NCBI GenBank assembly: GCA_965651135.1
Contig: CBFGRJ010000046.1
Coordinates: forward strand, 1-27,744
Source: JAICQQ01 sp965651135
GTDB lineage: Bacteria > Myxococcota_A > Polyangia > Polyangiales > Polyangiaceae
Direction: 5' to 3'
Length of the DNA: 27,744 nucleotides
The notes under the pieces were generated by a model that made no database searches, was not told the origin of the DNA, and was given only the letters and a program-made list of their open reading frames with translations. The position numbers and the translations under genes are program-made. Every line of letters begins with the position of its first letter. The stretch's first letter is position 1. Shown here piece by piece: positions 7,514 to 14,824 of the stretch.

Positions 7514-9976
7514 CTACGGCGTGACCTCGCGTTGGGGTTCTACCGATAGCGTGGGGACCAAACCCAATAGTTCGACCAGGTCGCCGCTTTCTAGCACGCC
7601 GAGCGCGCCGTCAGCGGTGCTGGCCTCGTCGAAGTCTTCCTCGTCCTCTACGTCTGCTTGCCAGGTGGCGAGCAACAAGGGTACGGGATCGGACAGGTGG
7701 TTGCCCGTGAGCGAGGACGTGCCATGGTCTGCGGAAACCACGATGCGCAGCTGCCCGCTCATGTCTTTGCGACTCGCCAAGAATTCACCCAGGGCAGTAT
7801 CGACGCGCTCGATGAAATCACGCTTTTCGAGCGGCCTGCGATCGTGGGCAGCAACATCGGTCCCCTTGATGTGCACGACCACCAAGTCGTGTTCGTCCAA
7901 CAGCTCCCCGGCGGCTTTGAACTTGGCGGACAAGTCCGTGTCCAGATTGCCGGTCATGCTGATCGAGCGCGCGGTCTTGAGACCCACATAGCGCGCGACA
8001 CCCAGCGCCGTGTTGCACCCGGCGACCATGGCGCCGATGTAGCGGCGCTCCGGGCGCAGCGCCGGCGGACGCGCCGCGCCGCGCGTCAAGATCGCGTTGA
8101 CCGGCGGCAGCCCCTTGGCGAGGCGACTTCGGCTCACCGGATGTCGCTTGAGGCGCTCACCGGCAATCGCCAATAACTCGCGCAGCGCCTCCACGGTGCG
8201 CGCCGCTTCGGGCGAATCGTCCAGCGCTCGCGGAGGCCGCACCCGCTCCACCGGTGCGCGCCCGCCGGGGTCGGTATCCGAGACGCGTGGCGAGAGTCCC
8301 GAACCCAACAGCATCACCAGCACTCGGTGCTCGTGCCCGGGGTAAATGCGCCCGACGATGCCGCCTTCCAACTGCACGTTCTGCAGATCCGCCAAGAGGT
8401 CGCGGACGCCGTCGCGAATGCGACCCGCGCGGCGATCGAGAATCGCGCCGTCGTCGTCGACGGTAGCCAGATTGCCGCGGAAGAGCACGGCATCGGGATG
8501 TACGGGCAGCCCCAACCCCAAGGCTTCGAACCACCCGCGACCGTACTTGCCCGCGTCGGCACGGGCTCCCAGAAGCGCCATGATCCCGTCGTCCGTCGAC
8601 GGAGTCTGGCCCGAGGCGGTGGCGGTCGACACGCGGCCCTGTCCGCCGGAGGCCGCCAAACGCCTCAGCGTCGGTGTGCGCGCCGCGGACAGCGGCGTCA
8701 TGCCGTCGAGCGCTGGATTCGGTTCGTCTCCCAGCCCGTCCAAAATCAAAAACAAGGTGGGGACCTCGCTAACCTTCACGCGTTGACTGGGGCGGGGAGG
8801 CGGAGGCTCGGGTTCGTCTACCGGTAGCTCGCGACTGAGAAAGTCCACGGCGCTCGCCAGCGTTCGAGCGCGGTCGACATTGGGCAACACCACCGCTTCG
8901 GCGTCTTCGGCCATTCTGAGCAAATCGTCGTGGATCCAGCGCACGGATTGCAGCGCATCGAGATAGGTTTCCGCCAGGCGCTCAGCCTGTTGTTTGCTCC
9001 GCTGCGGAAAGCGAGAACGGTGATCTTTCTCATCGGGCACGGCCAAGATCAGGCCGGCCACAGCCACATTTGCCTCGGCCGGCACGTACTGCCAGAACGG
9101 CGGAGCGATGTGGGTTCCCTCGATGATGATGTGAGCATTTTCGCGAATCGCCCTTTTGATGACGGCACGCACGCCCACGGCGACTTGCCCGGCCTGTTGC
9201 TGAAAACCCGCCAGCACGCGCTCGCGTGGATCACTGAGCACCTGCCCACCCAAGACGATGCCTCGGAACGAGTGATCGTGTAGTCCAGGGACGAGGTCGG
9301 GGGACAACACCGTGCGCATGGTTTCTCGCACCATGTCCGTGCTGGTCACCCAGACCACGCCCAACCTCGAGGCGAGCTCCATGGCCAGCGTCGACTTTCC
9401 CGTGCCGGTAGCGCCCCCAATCAAGATGATCACCGGCATTTCAGAACGGCGCACCCAGTCGATCAACCGATAGCGCCGGGCGTAGTCGGCGCCATGATGC
9501 TCCAGCAATAGCCGCGCCACTTCTCGATTCAACGACTCTTCCGACAGCACGGGTCGTGTCCTGGTGGCAATCCAATCCTCGAGCTTGCTGACCAGCTGCA
9601 TCGCCGATTCCAGGTCGAGGCCCGAGGTGTCGAGGTGCCGCAGGACCGCGTCCCTGGAAAAGGGAACGTGACCTCTGGGAGTCTCGATCAAGGGCAGCTC
9701 CTGCTGTCCCTTGTCCTGCGGCCGCTTGACCCGCTCAGCTGCTTCGTCACCGAGACGTTTTCGAACTAGCCGGACGATGATTTGCTGTAGATCTTCCGAC
9801 GTGATTTCGCCGCGCCCGGCTATGCTGTCCCTGACGTCTCGAGCAATGCCGAGCGCATCGCTCATGGGAAAGCCCCGATTCAACAGGCTGGCCGTCACCA
9901 TTCCCGTCTGAAAACGAAAGCTTCCATGACGACTGACGACCAAGGGTCTTTTCTTGCGCTTCTCCTTACGGGCCAC
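7514..9976 (-). CDS. Fusion: ATP-cone-like x2 + 2-phosphoglycerate kinase + archaeal-type phosphoglycerate mutase
   Basis: An 820-residue fusion starting at GTG 9976. Residues ~10-82 and ~100-165 each look like an ATP-cone (nucleotide-sensing) domain. A P-loop kinase follows with Walker A GGATGTGKST at 187-196, TSTDMVRETMR at 211-221 and IIIEGTHIAPP at ~283-293, as in archaeal 2-phosphoglycerate kinases, which make 2,3-bisphosphoglycerate. A Pro-rich linker (~385-400) leads to a metalloenzyme of the cofactor-independent, archaeal-type mutase family, which interconverts 2- and 3-phosphoglycerate. Its motifs are ILDGLGDEPN at 411-420, YGRGWFEALGLGLPV at ~478-492, FRGNLATVD at ~499-507, HIKGTDVAAHD at ~702-712 and SADHGT at 748-753. 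The nucleophile site reads PSTDDG (459-464); alignment from memory with MJ1612-like enzymes puts Thr461 where Ser is usual. It diverges from pstS across a Pho-box-like site. Domain assignment is firm; the combined reaction is inferred. Confidence 0.88.
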   Translation of the reverse strand: MARKEKRKKRPLVVSRHGSFRFQTGMVTASLLNRGFPMSDALGIARDVRDSIAGRGEITSEDLQQIIVRLVRKRLGDEAAERVKRPQDKGQQELPLIETPRGHVPFSRDAVLRHLDTSGLDLESAMQLVSKLEDWIATRTRPVLSEESLNREVARLLLEHHGADYARRYRLIDWVRRSEMPVIILIGGATGTGKSTLAMELASRLGVVWVTSTDMVRETMRTVLSPDLVPGLHDHSFRGIVLGGQVLSDPRERVLAGFQQQAGQVAVGVRAVIKRAIRENAHIIIEGTHIAPPFWQYVPAEANVAVAGLILAVPDEKDHRSRFPQRSKQQAERLAETYLDALQSVRWIHDDLLRMAEDAEAVVLPNVDRARTLASAVDFLSRELPVDEPEPPPPRPSQRVKVSEVPTLFLILDGLGDEPNPALDGMTPLSAARTPTLRRLAASGGQGRVSTATASGQTPSTDDGIMALLGARADAGKYGRGWFEALGLGLPVHPDAVLFRGNLATVDDDGAILDRRAGRIRDGVRDLLADLQNVQLEGGIVGRIYPGHEHRVLVMLLGSGLSPRVSDTDPGGRAPVERVRPPRALDDSPEAARTVEALRELLAIAGERLKRHPVSRSRLAKGLPPVNAILTRGAARPPALRPERRYIGAMVAGCNTALGVARYVGLKTARSISMTGNLDTDLSAKFKAAGELLDEHDLVVVHIKGTDVAAHDRRPLEKRDFIERVDTALGEFLASRKDMSGQLRIVVSADHGTSSLTGNHLSDPVPLLLATWQADVEDEEDFDEASTADGALGVLESGDLVELLGLVPTLSVEPQREVTP

Positions 9977-10018
9977 GGGCGTCAGCCTACCCCAACCCGG
10001 TCCCTTAGGTCAGTGCCG

Positions 10019-10047
10019 TTGTCACCAACCTGTTACACGACCGTCAC
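10019..10047 (+). promoter_or_regulatory. Pho-box-like operator, three 11-bp-spaced repeats
   Basis: GTCAC, GTTAC and GTCAC begin at 10021, 10032 and 10043, exactly 11 bp apart. With flanking bases each approximates the CTGTCAT half-site of PhoB/PhoP-type Pho boxes (TTGTCAC, CTGTTAC, CCGTCAC). The array lies in the 207-bp gap between pstS (start 10184) and the divergent phosphoglycerate kinase/mutase (start 9976). The half-sites read toward pstS. A phosphate-starvation response regulator is the expected binder from knowledge of pst operons. I see no convincing -10 element in either direction. Confidence 0.7.
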
Positions 10048-10119
10048 ATTCACCAGATAGCGTCCCGGCAGTCTCGTGACCCAACCAGCCGAAGCGCCAC
10101 CCGTATCGAGCGCATTGTT

Positions 10120-10139
10120 GCGCGAGACCGCGCGAGACC
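10120..10139. repeat. Tandem 10-bp direct repeat in the pstS leader
   Basis: GCGCGAGACC occurs twice in immediate succession (10120-10129 and 10130-10139), 45-64 bp upstream of the pstS start codon. It may be a spacer or leader-RNA feature. There is no further evidence for function. Confidence 0.5.
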
Positions 10140-10170
10140 GGGCCTTGGGGTTGCAAACCTCGCGACAATC

Positions 10171-10176
10171 AAGGAG
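10171..10176 (+). promoter_or_regulatory. Shine-Dalgarno sequence fixing the pstS start
   Basis: AAGGAG lies 7 nt before the ATG at 10184 and decides the start: the protein then begins with a lipoprotein signal peptide. The frame is open upstream to 10076, but that stretch has no signal-peptide character and no ribosome-binding site. Confidence 0.8.
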
Positions 10177-10183
10177 TTTCACG

Positions 10184-11110
10184 ATGAGATCCGGAGCGCT
10201 TTGCTTGACCTTGACGATGGCACTCGTGACCGGCTTCGGGTGCTCTCGAAACACCAGCCAAAGCAAAGCCCGGGGCATGGATGAAACCGTCGAGAAAGCG
10301 AAACGCGAAGGGCGGGTCGTCCTGCAGAACAAGGGCTCGGACACCCTAGTCAATGTCGCGCAGGCATGGGCAGAAGCCTACAAGACGATCAACCCGAAGA
10401 TAGCCATCGCCGTTTCGGGCGGTGGCTCTGGGACGGGCATTTCCGCCCTGATCAACAAGACCGTGGACCTCGCCAATTCGAGCCGCGAGATCAGCGACAA
10501 GGAGCGCGCTTCGGCCAAATCCAGGGGAGTCAATCCGGTCGAGCACCTCGTCGGCTACGACTCCATCGCGGTATTCTTGCACAAGAACAATCCGCTGAAA
10601 GAGGTGTCGCTGAAGCGCGTTGCCGACATCTATGGCGAGGGCGGAACGCTAGAAAAATGGAGCCAGCTGGGCGTCCGAGTTCCGGGTTGTAAGAGCGACG
10701 AAATCATTCGCATCAGCCGCCAAAATAACTCCGGCACGTATGCTTACTTCAAAGAAGCCGTGCTGGGTGAACGCAGGGAATACAAGCTCGGCTCGCGCGA
10801 TATGCACGGGTCGAAAGATGTCGTGGATCTCGTCGCGAAAACACCCTGCGCGATCGGCTTCAGCGGCTTGGCCTATCTCTCCGGCGACATCCGCGTGCCG
10901 TGCGTCAAGAGCGGCGACCGATGCGTCACTCCCAGCATCGAGAGCGCTATCGACCGCAGCTATCCAGTCGCCCGGCCGCTGTTCATGTACACACCTGGAG
11001 AACCCCAAGGGCACGTCAAGGAGTATCTGGATTGGATCCTGAGCGAAGAGGGCCAGTGCATTATCGTAGAAAAGGGCTACGCGCCGGCAAAGCCGGTCAA
11101 GTGCAAGTAG
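10184..11110 (+). CDS. pstS: Phosphate ABC transporter substrate-binding lipoprotein PstS
   Basis: A 308-residue periplasmic phosphate-binding protein. The signal peptide MRSGALCLTLTMALVTGFGC ends in a Cys at 20, a slightly atypical lipobox (GFGC), so the protein is probably a lipoprotein. The binding-cleft motifs are GSDTLVNVAQAW at 51-62, SGGGSGTGISALI at 78-90, VDLANSSREIS at 94-104 and RQNNSGTYAYF at 179-189; the Ser/Thr/Asp/Arg residues in these loops hold phosphate in PstS proteins. The C-terminal half is slightly Cys-rich (C169, C222, C240, C247, C292, C307), which suggests disulfides. It is the first gene of the pst operon and lies downstream of the Pho-box-like repeats, so induction by phosphate limitation is expected. 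It delivers phosphate to PstC/PstA. Confidence 0.95.
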   Translation: MRSGALCLTLTMALVTGFGCSRNTSQSKARGMDETVEKAKREGRVVLQNKGSDTLVNVAQAWAEAYKTINPKIAIAVSGGGSGTGISALINKTVDLANSSREISDKERASAKSRGVNPVEHLVGYDSIAVFLHKNNPLKEVSLKRVADIYGEGGTLEKWSQLGVRVPGCKSDEIIRISRQNNSGTYAYFKEAVLGERREYKLGSRDMHGSKDVVDLVAKTPCAIGFSGLAYLSGDIRVPCVKSGDRCVTPSIESAIDRSYPVARPLFMYTPGEPQGHVKEYLDWILSEEGQCIIVEKGYAPAKPVKCK

Positions 11111-11142
11111 CAGCCTTGGGCTAAAACGGGTATGCGGGCGCC

Positions 11143-12225
11143 ATGAGCCGTTACGAAGAACGACTAGCGAGCGACAAAGCCGAGATCCGTACCCGCGTCG
11201 CCGACGTCGGTCGGCGGGTGGGCGAAGCAGTAGCCGGCGCCGTCGCGGCGCTGTTGGCACACGACAAGGCCAAGGCCTACTCCATCGTTCTCGGCGATCT
11301 GCCCATCAACCGCGAGGTGCGTGCGATCGACAAGCTGTGCCACGCGTTCGTGGCCAGGCACCTGCCTTCTGCGGGGCATCTGCGCTTCGTTTCCTCGGTT
11401 CTCCAGGTCAATATCGCGCTCGAACGCATCGGAGACTACGCCGCCAGCATTGCGCGTGGGTCCGTGCAGATCACGGATGTGCCGGAAAGGATCCGCGCTG
11501 ACCTCAAAGAGCTCAGCGACCGCGTCGTCGACATTCTCGGCCAGGCCGTACGAGCATTTGCGGAAGAAGACGCGGAGTTGGCTCGCGCGACGAAACCGCT
11601 GACCAAAGAGATCGAACGCCGCTACGGTGACATGTTCCGCCACCTGACGCGCGACGCAGCAGATTTGCCGTTGATCGACGCCTTCGCCCTCTTGATGGTG
11701 TTCAGCCGTCTGGAGCGAGTGAGCAACCAGGCTCGCAACCTGTGCGAAGAAACCCTGTTCATCGTCACGGGTGAGACGAAGCCCCCCAAGCGCTATCGCA
11801 TCCTGTTCGTGGACGCGCGCGATACCTTGCTCGGGCCGTTGGCGGTAGCTCTGGCGCGCAAGGCCTTCCCGAAGAGTGGTGAATACGAGAGCGCAGGATT
11901 CCAAGCGGGCGATCAACTGGCCCCGGAGCTCGAATCCCTCGCAGAAGAATTGTCCCTCGACCTGACCGGCCTCGCCCCGAGTCCCTTGACCACCGATCGT
12001 CGAGTCCTCGAGCAGTACCACGTGATCGTGTGCCTGACCCCGGATGCGAGTCGGCGCATTCAAGAGGTGCCGTACACGACCGTGCTGCTCGAATGGGAGC
12101 TGCCCCGCCTGTCGGACGAGAGCGCGGGCGCGACCCTCGACGCGCGCTTGCGCGAGATCGTCAAGCGGCTCTCGTCGGAGATTCGCGACTTGATGGTCAT
12201 TTTGCGGGGAGAAGAGGCCGACTGA
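11143..12225 (+). CDS. phoU: PhoU fused to a degenerate low-molecular-weight phosphatase-like domain
   Basis: 360 residues. The N-terminal ~212 residues are two PhoU three-helix repeats: the first carries ALERIGDYAASIA at ~92-104 (the E/D-x3-D metal motif), and the second has FSRLERVSNQARNLCEE at ~187-203, where the metal-binding Asp is replaced. PhoU links Pst transport to the PhoR/PhoB two-component system. Residues ~217-330 align with low-molecular-weight protein tyrosine phosphatase/arsenate reductase-like proteins: RILFVDARDTLLGPLAVALA at 219-238 in place of the CX5R loop region, ESAG at 249-252, DLTG at 273-276 and VIVCLTPDASRRI at 294-306. The catalytic Cys is Asp224, the loop Arg is missing and the Asp-Pro general acid is gone (WELPRL), so it should be catalytically dead, perhaps a phosphate-sensing or docking module. 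The gene sits between pstS and pstC rather than at the operon end. Confidence 0.88.
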   Translation: MSRYEERLASDKAEIRTRVADVGRRVGEAVAGAVAALLAHDKAKAYSIVLGDLPINREVRAIDKLCHAFVARHLPSAGHLRFVSSVLQVNIALERIGDYAASIARGSVQITDVPERIRADLKELSDRVVDILGQAVRAFAEEDAELARATKPLTKEIERRYGDMFRHLTRDAADLPLIDAFALLMVFSRLERVSNQARNLCEETLFIVTGETKPPKRYRILFVDARDTLLGPLAVALARKAFPKSGEYESAGFQAGDQLAPELESLAEELSLDLTGLAPSPLTTDRRVLEQYHVIVCLTPDASRRIQEVPYTTVLLEWELPRLSDESAGATLDARLREIVKRLSSEIRDLMVILRGEEAD

Positions 12226-12252
12226 TTTCGGAGGCGCCAGCCGGCAGACGCC

Positions 12253-13185
12253 ATGCCCAGGAGCGATAGTCCAAAAGTCAGCCAGCACGCCGACGATCGT
12301 CGAGACACGGCTTGGTACATCGACAAGTTGGTGGCCGTGCTCGTTTTCGTCGGCGGCATCTCGGCCATTTTGTTCATCGCGGGCATTTTTGCCTTCGTCG
12401 CACGCGAGGGCGCGGGCTTCATCGTCGATCGTTTCGATGCCGGCGAGTTTTTTGGCTCGATCGCCTGGCGACCGACATCCACCATTCGCCCAACCTACGG
12501 CGCGCTCGCCTTGATCGCCGGCACGGCCAGCGTCACGGGCCTGGCGATGCTGGTGGCCGTGCCCTTCTCGGTGGGTGCCGCGATCTACATTGCGGAGTTC
12601 GCCAGTGGACGCACCCGCGAAGTCCTCAAGATCTTGATCGAGCTGCTCGCCGCGATTCCCTCGGTGGTCTGGGGCTTCGTCGGTCTGGTCATCTTGAATC
12701 CGGTGATCATCGATGCCTTCGACGTGCCCATTGGACTCAACGTGCTCAACTCCGGGGTGATCTTGGGGTTGATGGCTGCGCCCATCATGACCACCATCGC
12801 CGAGGACGCATTGAAGGCCGTCCCAGACAGCTATCGAGAGGCGGCGGAAGCGCTCGGGGCGACGCGCTGGCAGGTCATCACGCGTGTGGTGTTGCCGGCT
12901 GCACGCCAGGGCCTGGTGGCAGCCATATTGCTGGGCGTCGGTAGAGGGTTCGGCGAAACCATGGCGGTCCTGATGGCCAGCGGACACGCCATTCACCTGC
13001 CCACCAGCGTGTTCGATTCCGTCCGCGCCTTGACCGCAACCATCGCCGCCGAGCTGGGCGAAACCGCCGTAGGCTCGGAGCATTACCGGGCGCTGTTCAC
13101 ACTCGGCATATTCCTGTTCATCGTGACCTTCTGCATCAACTTGGCCGCCGACATGCTGGTGCGCGGCAAGCAAGGGAGCCGCTGA
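12253..13185 (+). CDS. pstC: Phosphate ABC transporter permease PstC
   Basis: A 310-residue inner-membrane permease. TM1 is at ~27-50, a periplasmic loop follows (including RPTYGALALIAGT), and then come five more hydrophobic helices. The cytoplasmic EAA loop that contacts the ATPase reads YREAAEALGATRWQVITRVV at ~195-214, and GRGFGETMAVLMASG at ~232-246 is typical of PstC. Length matches the family (~300). It forms the phosphate channel with PstA. The stop overlaps the pstA start by one base (TGATG), so translation is coupled. A GGAGG at ~12229-12233 lies rather far from the ATG at 12253; no better in-frame start is evident. Confidence 0.95.
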   Translation: MPRSDSPKVSQHADDRRDTAWYIDKLVAVLVFVGGISAILFIAGIFAFVAREGAGFIVDRFDAGEFFGSIAWRPTSTIRPTYGALALIAGTASVTGLAMLVAVPFSVGAAIYIAEFASGRTREVLKILIELLAAIPSVVWGFVGLVILNPVIIDAFDVPIGLNVLNSGVILGLMAAPIMTTIAEDALKAVPDSYREAAEALGATRWQVITRVVLPAARQGLVAAILLGVGRGFGETMAVLMASGHAIHLPTSVFDSVRALTATIAAELGETAVGSEHYRALFTLGIFLFIVTFCINLAADMLVRGKQGSR

Positions 13186-14054
13186 TGTTCGAGTCCACGG
13201 ACCTGAATCGCAAAAATGAGCGTGTTCAACTGTTTGCCAAGTTCGTGCTGTTGGTCATGACGCTGCTGCTGATTCTGCCGGTAGCCATCATTCTCGGGCT
13301 GTTGGTCCATGAAGGCGCACCGGTAGTCTCGTGGGACTTCCTGTTTTCGGAACCCACGGATGGCATGACCGCGGGGGGTATTTTTCCTGCCTTCATCGGC
13401 ACGATCTGGCTGGTGACCGTGGCTCTGCTCGCGTCGGTACCGGTAGGCGTCGCGGCCGCCGTTTACTTGAGTGAGTACGCACCCGACAACTGGCTCACCC
13501 GCCTGATCAATCTGGCTATCATCAATCTAGCGGGGGTGCCGTCCATCGTGCACGCACTGTTCGGCGTCGGGGCCTTCGTGCTCTTCTTCGGTTTCGGCAC
13601 CAGCATCATTGCAGCCAGCTTCACGCTCGCGGTCATGACGCTGCCCGTGGTGATCGTCTCGACGCGAGAGGCCCTGCAAGCCGTGCCCCAAGCGTTTCGT
13701 GAAGCCTGCTGGAACATGGGGGCAACCCGCTGGCAAACCATTTACCGCGTCGTGCTGCCCAATTCGATCAGCGGCATTTTGACCGGTGTGATTCTCGAGG
13801 TCTCCCGAACGGCGGGCGAAACAGCGCCCATCATGTTCACGGGAGCTGCCTTCTTCCTGCCGTTTTTGCCCGAAAGTGTCTTCGATCAGACCATGGCCAT
13901 GTCGCTGCATCTGTTCGTCATCTCGACGCAGGTACCGGGCGTGCCCGAGCAGCTACCCTACGGCGTGGCCCTCGTATTGATCGGGATCGTGCTCACCATG
14001 AACGCAGCATCGATCGCGTTCAGGATGTATCTCCGAGGGAAGAAGAAGTGGTGA
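13185..14054 (+). CDS. pstA: Phosphate ABC transporter permease PstA
   Basis: A 289-residue inner-membrane permease with six predicted helices. The first is at ~18-42. MTAGGIFPAFIGTIWLVTVA at ~60-79 is the typical PstA second segment, and YLSEYAPDNWLTRLINLAI is at ~94-112. The EAA loop FREACWNMGATRWQTIYRVV is at ~167-186, followed by SRTAGETAPIMFTG at ~206-219. It pairs with PstC to form the translocation pathway. It starts on the last base of the pstC stop codon, and its end overlaps the start of the first pstB gene by 7 bp, so pstC, pstA and pstB1 form a tight translational block. Nothing is missing or unusual in the visible motifs. Confidence 0.95.
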   Translation: MFESTDLNRKNERVQLFAKFVLLVMTLLLILPVAIILGLLVHEGAPVVSWDFLFSEPTDGMTAGGIFPAFIGTIWLVTVALLASVPVGVAAAVYLSEYAPDNWLTRLINLAIINLAGVPSIVHALFGVGAFVLFFGFGTSIIAASFTLAVMTLPVVIVSTREALQAVPQAFREACWNMGATRWQTIYRVVLPNSISGILTGVILEVSRTAGETAPIMFTGAAFFLPFLPESVFDQTMAMSLHLFVISTQVPGVPEQLPYGVALVLIGIVLTMNAASIAFRMYLRGKKKW

Positions 14055-14824
14055 AACCGGATGCGTCCCCCGAAGTCGAGGTTCGCGTCAAGAATCTCAG
14101 CATCGAGTACTCCGGAAAAACGGTGCTCTCGAACGTCGACCTGTCGATTTACAAGAACGAGATCTTCGGCATCATCGGTCCTGCCAATAGCGGAAAAACA
14201 TCGTTCTTGCGCGTGTTGAACCGCATGGACGAGTTCACATCGGGCATGCGCTTTCGCGGCGACGTCGAGATTGGCGGAAAAAGCGTGCGTTCGTGGCGCA
14301 ACCTGTACGCGCTCAGGCGGCGCATCGGAGTCGTCTTTCCGCTCCCAGTGGGGCTACCGCTCAGCGTCTACGACAACGTCGCGCTGGCTCCGCGCCTGGC
14401 CGGAGTGCGCAACAAGAGCGAGATCGATCAAATCGTCGAGCGCTCTTTGCGGAGGGCGGCCCTTTGGGACGAGGTCAAAGACCGGCTCTCGTCCCTGGGC
14501 AGCCTGCTTTCCGGAGGGCAGCAGCAACGGCTGACTATCGCGCGAGCGCTGTCGCAAAATCCAAAGCTGTTGCTGCTCGACGAATTTTCCATCGCCGTCG
14601 ATCCGGTCACCACCATGCGCATCGAAGACGTGCTCAAAGAGCTGCGTCGAGAGCTGACCATCGTGCTGGTGACCAACCTGACGCAGCAGGCGCAGCGACT
14701 GGCCAATCGCACGGCTTTCTTTTTGACGGGCGAGTGCGTCGAGATAGGCGATACCGAGCGCTTGTTCGCCGGTGAAGTCAAAGACGAACGCACCAGCAAG
14801 TACCTAGGTGGCTACTTTGGCTAA
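14048..14824 (+). CDS. pstB: PstB-type ATPase 1, degenerate Q-loop and H-switch
   Basis: A 258-residue ABC ATPase of the PstB family. Walker A is GPANSGKTS at 44-52 (normally GPSGCGKST), and the ABC signature LSGGQ at 154-158 is intact. Walker B LLLLDE at 174-179 keeps the catalytic Glu (E179). Two switch residues are lost: the Q-loop Gln is Pro98 (VVFPLPVG instead of VFQKPNP) and the H-switch His is Asn210 (LVTNLTQQ instead of VTHNMQQ). Alone it should hydrolyse ATP poorly. The next gene encodes a second PstB whose defects are exactly complementary. The gene starts with GTG at 14048 inside the end of pstA and overlaps the second pstB by 17 bp. It supplies the motor, or at least the signature half of it, for phosphate import. 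Confidence 0.93.
   Translation: MVKPDASPEVEVRVKNLSIEYSGKTVLSNVDLSIYKNEIFGIIGPANSGKTSFLRVLNRMDEFTSGMRFRGDVEIGGKSVRSWRNLYALRRRIGVVFPLPVGLPLSVYDNVALAPRLAGVRNKSEIDQIVERSLRRAALWDEVKDRLSSLGSLLSGGQQQRLTIARALSQNPKLLLLDEFSIAVDPVTTMRIEDVLKELRRELTIVLVTNLTQQAQRLANRTAFFLTGECVEIGDTERLFAGEVKDERTSKYLGGYFG

Noticed and set aside
10076..10183. Upstream extension of pstS
   Set aside because: It has no ribosome-binding site and would bury the lipoprotein signal peptide 36 residues inside the protein; AAGGAG precedes the ATG at 10184.
11164..13173. Reverse-strand open frame of 669 codons
   Set aside because: Antisense to phoU and pstC. It is a high-GC artefact rich in His, Asp, Gln and Gly, with no family motif.
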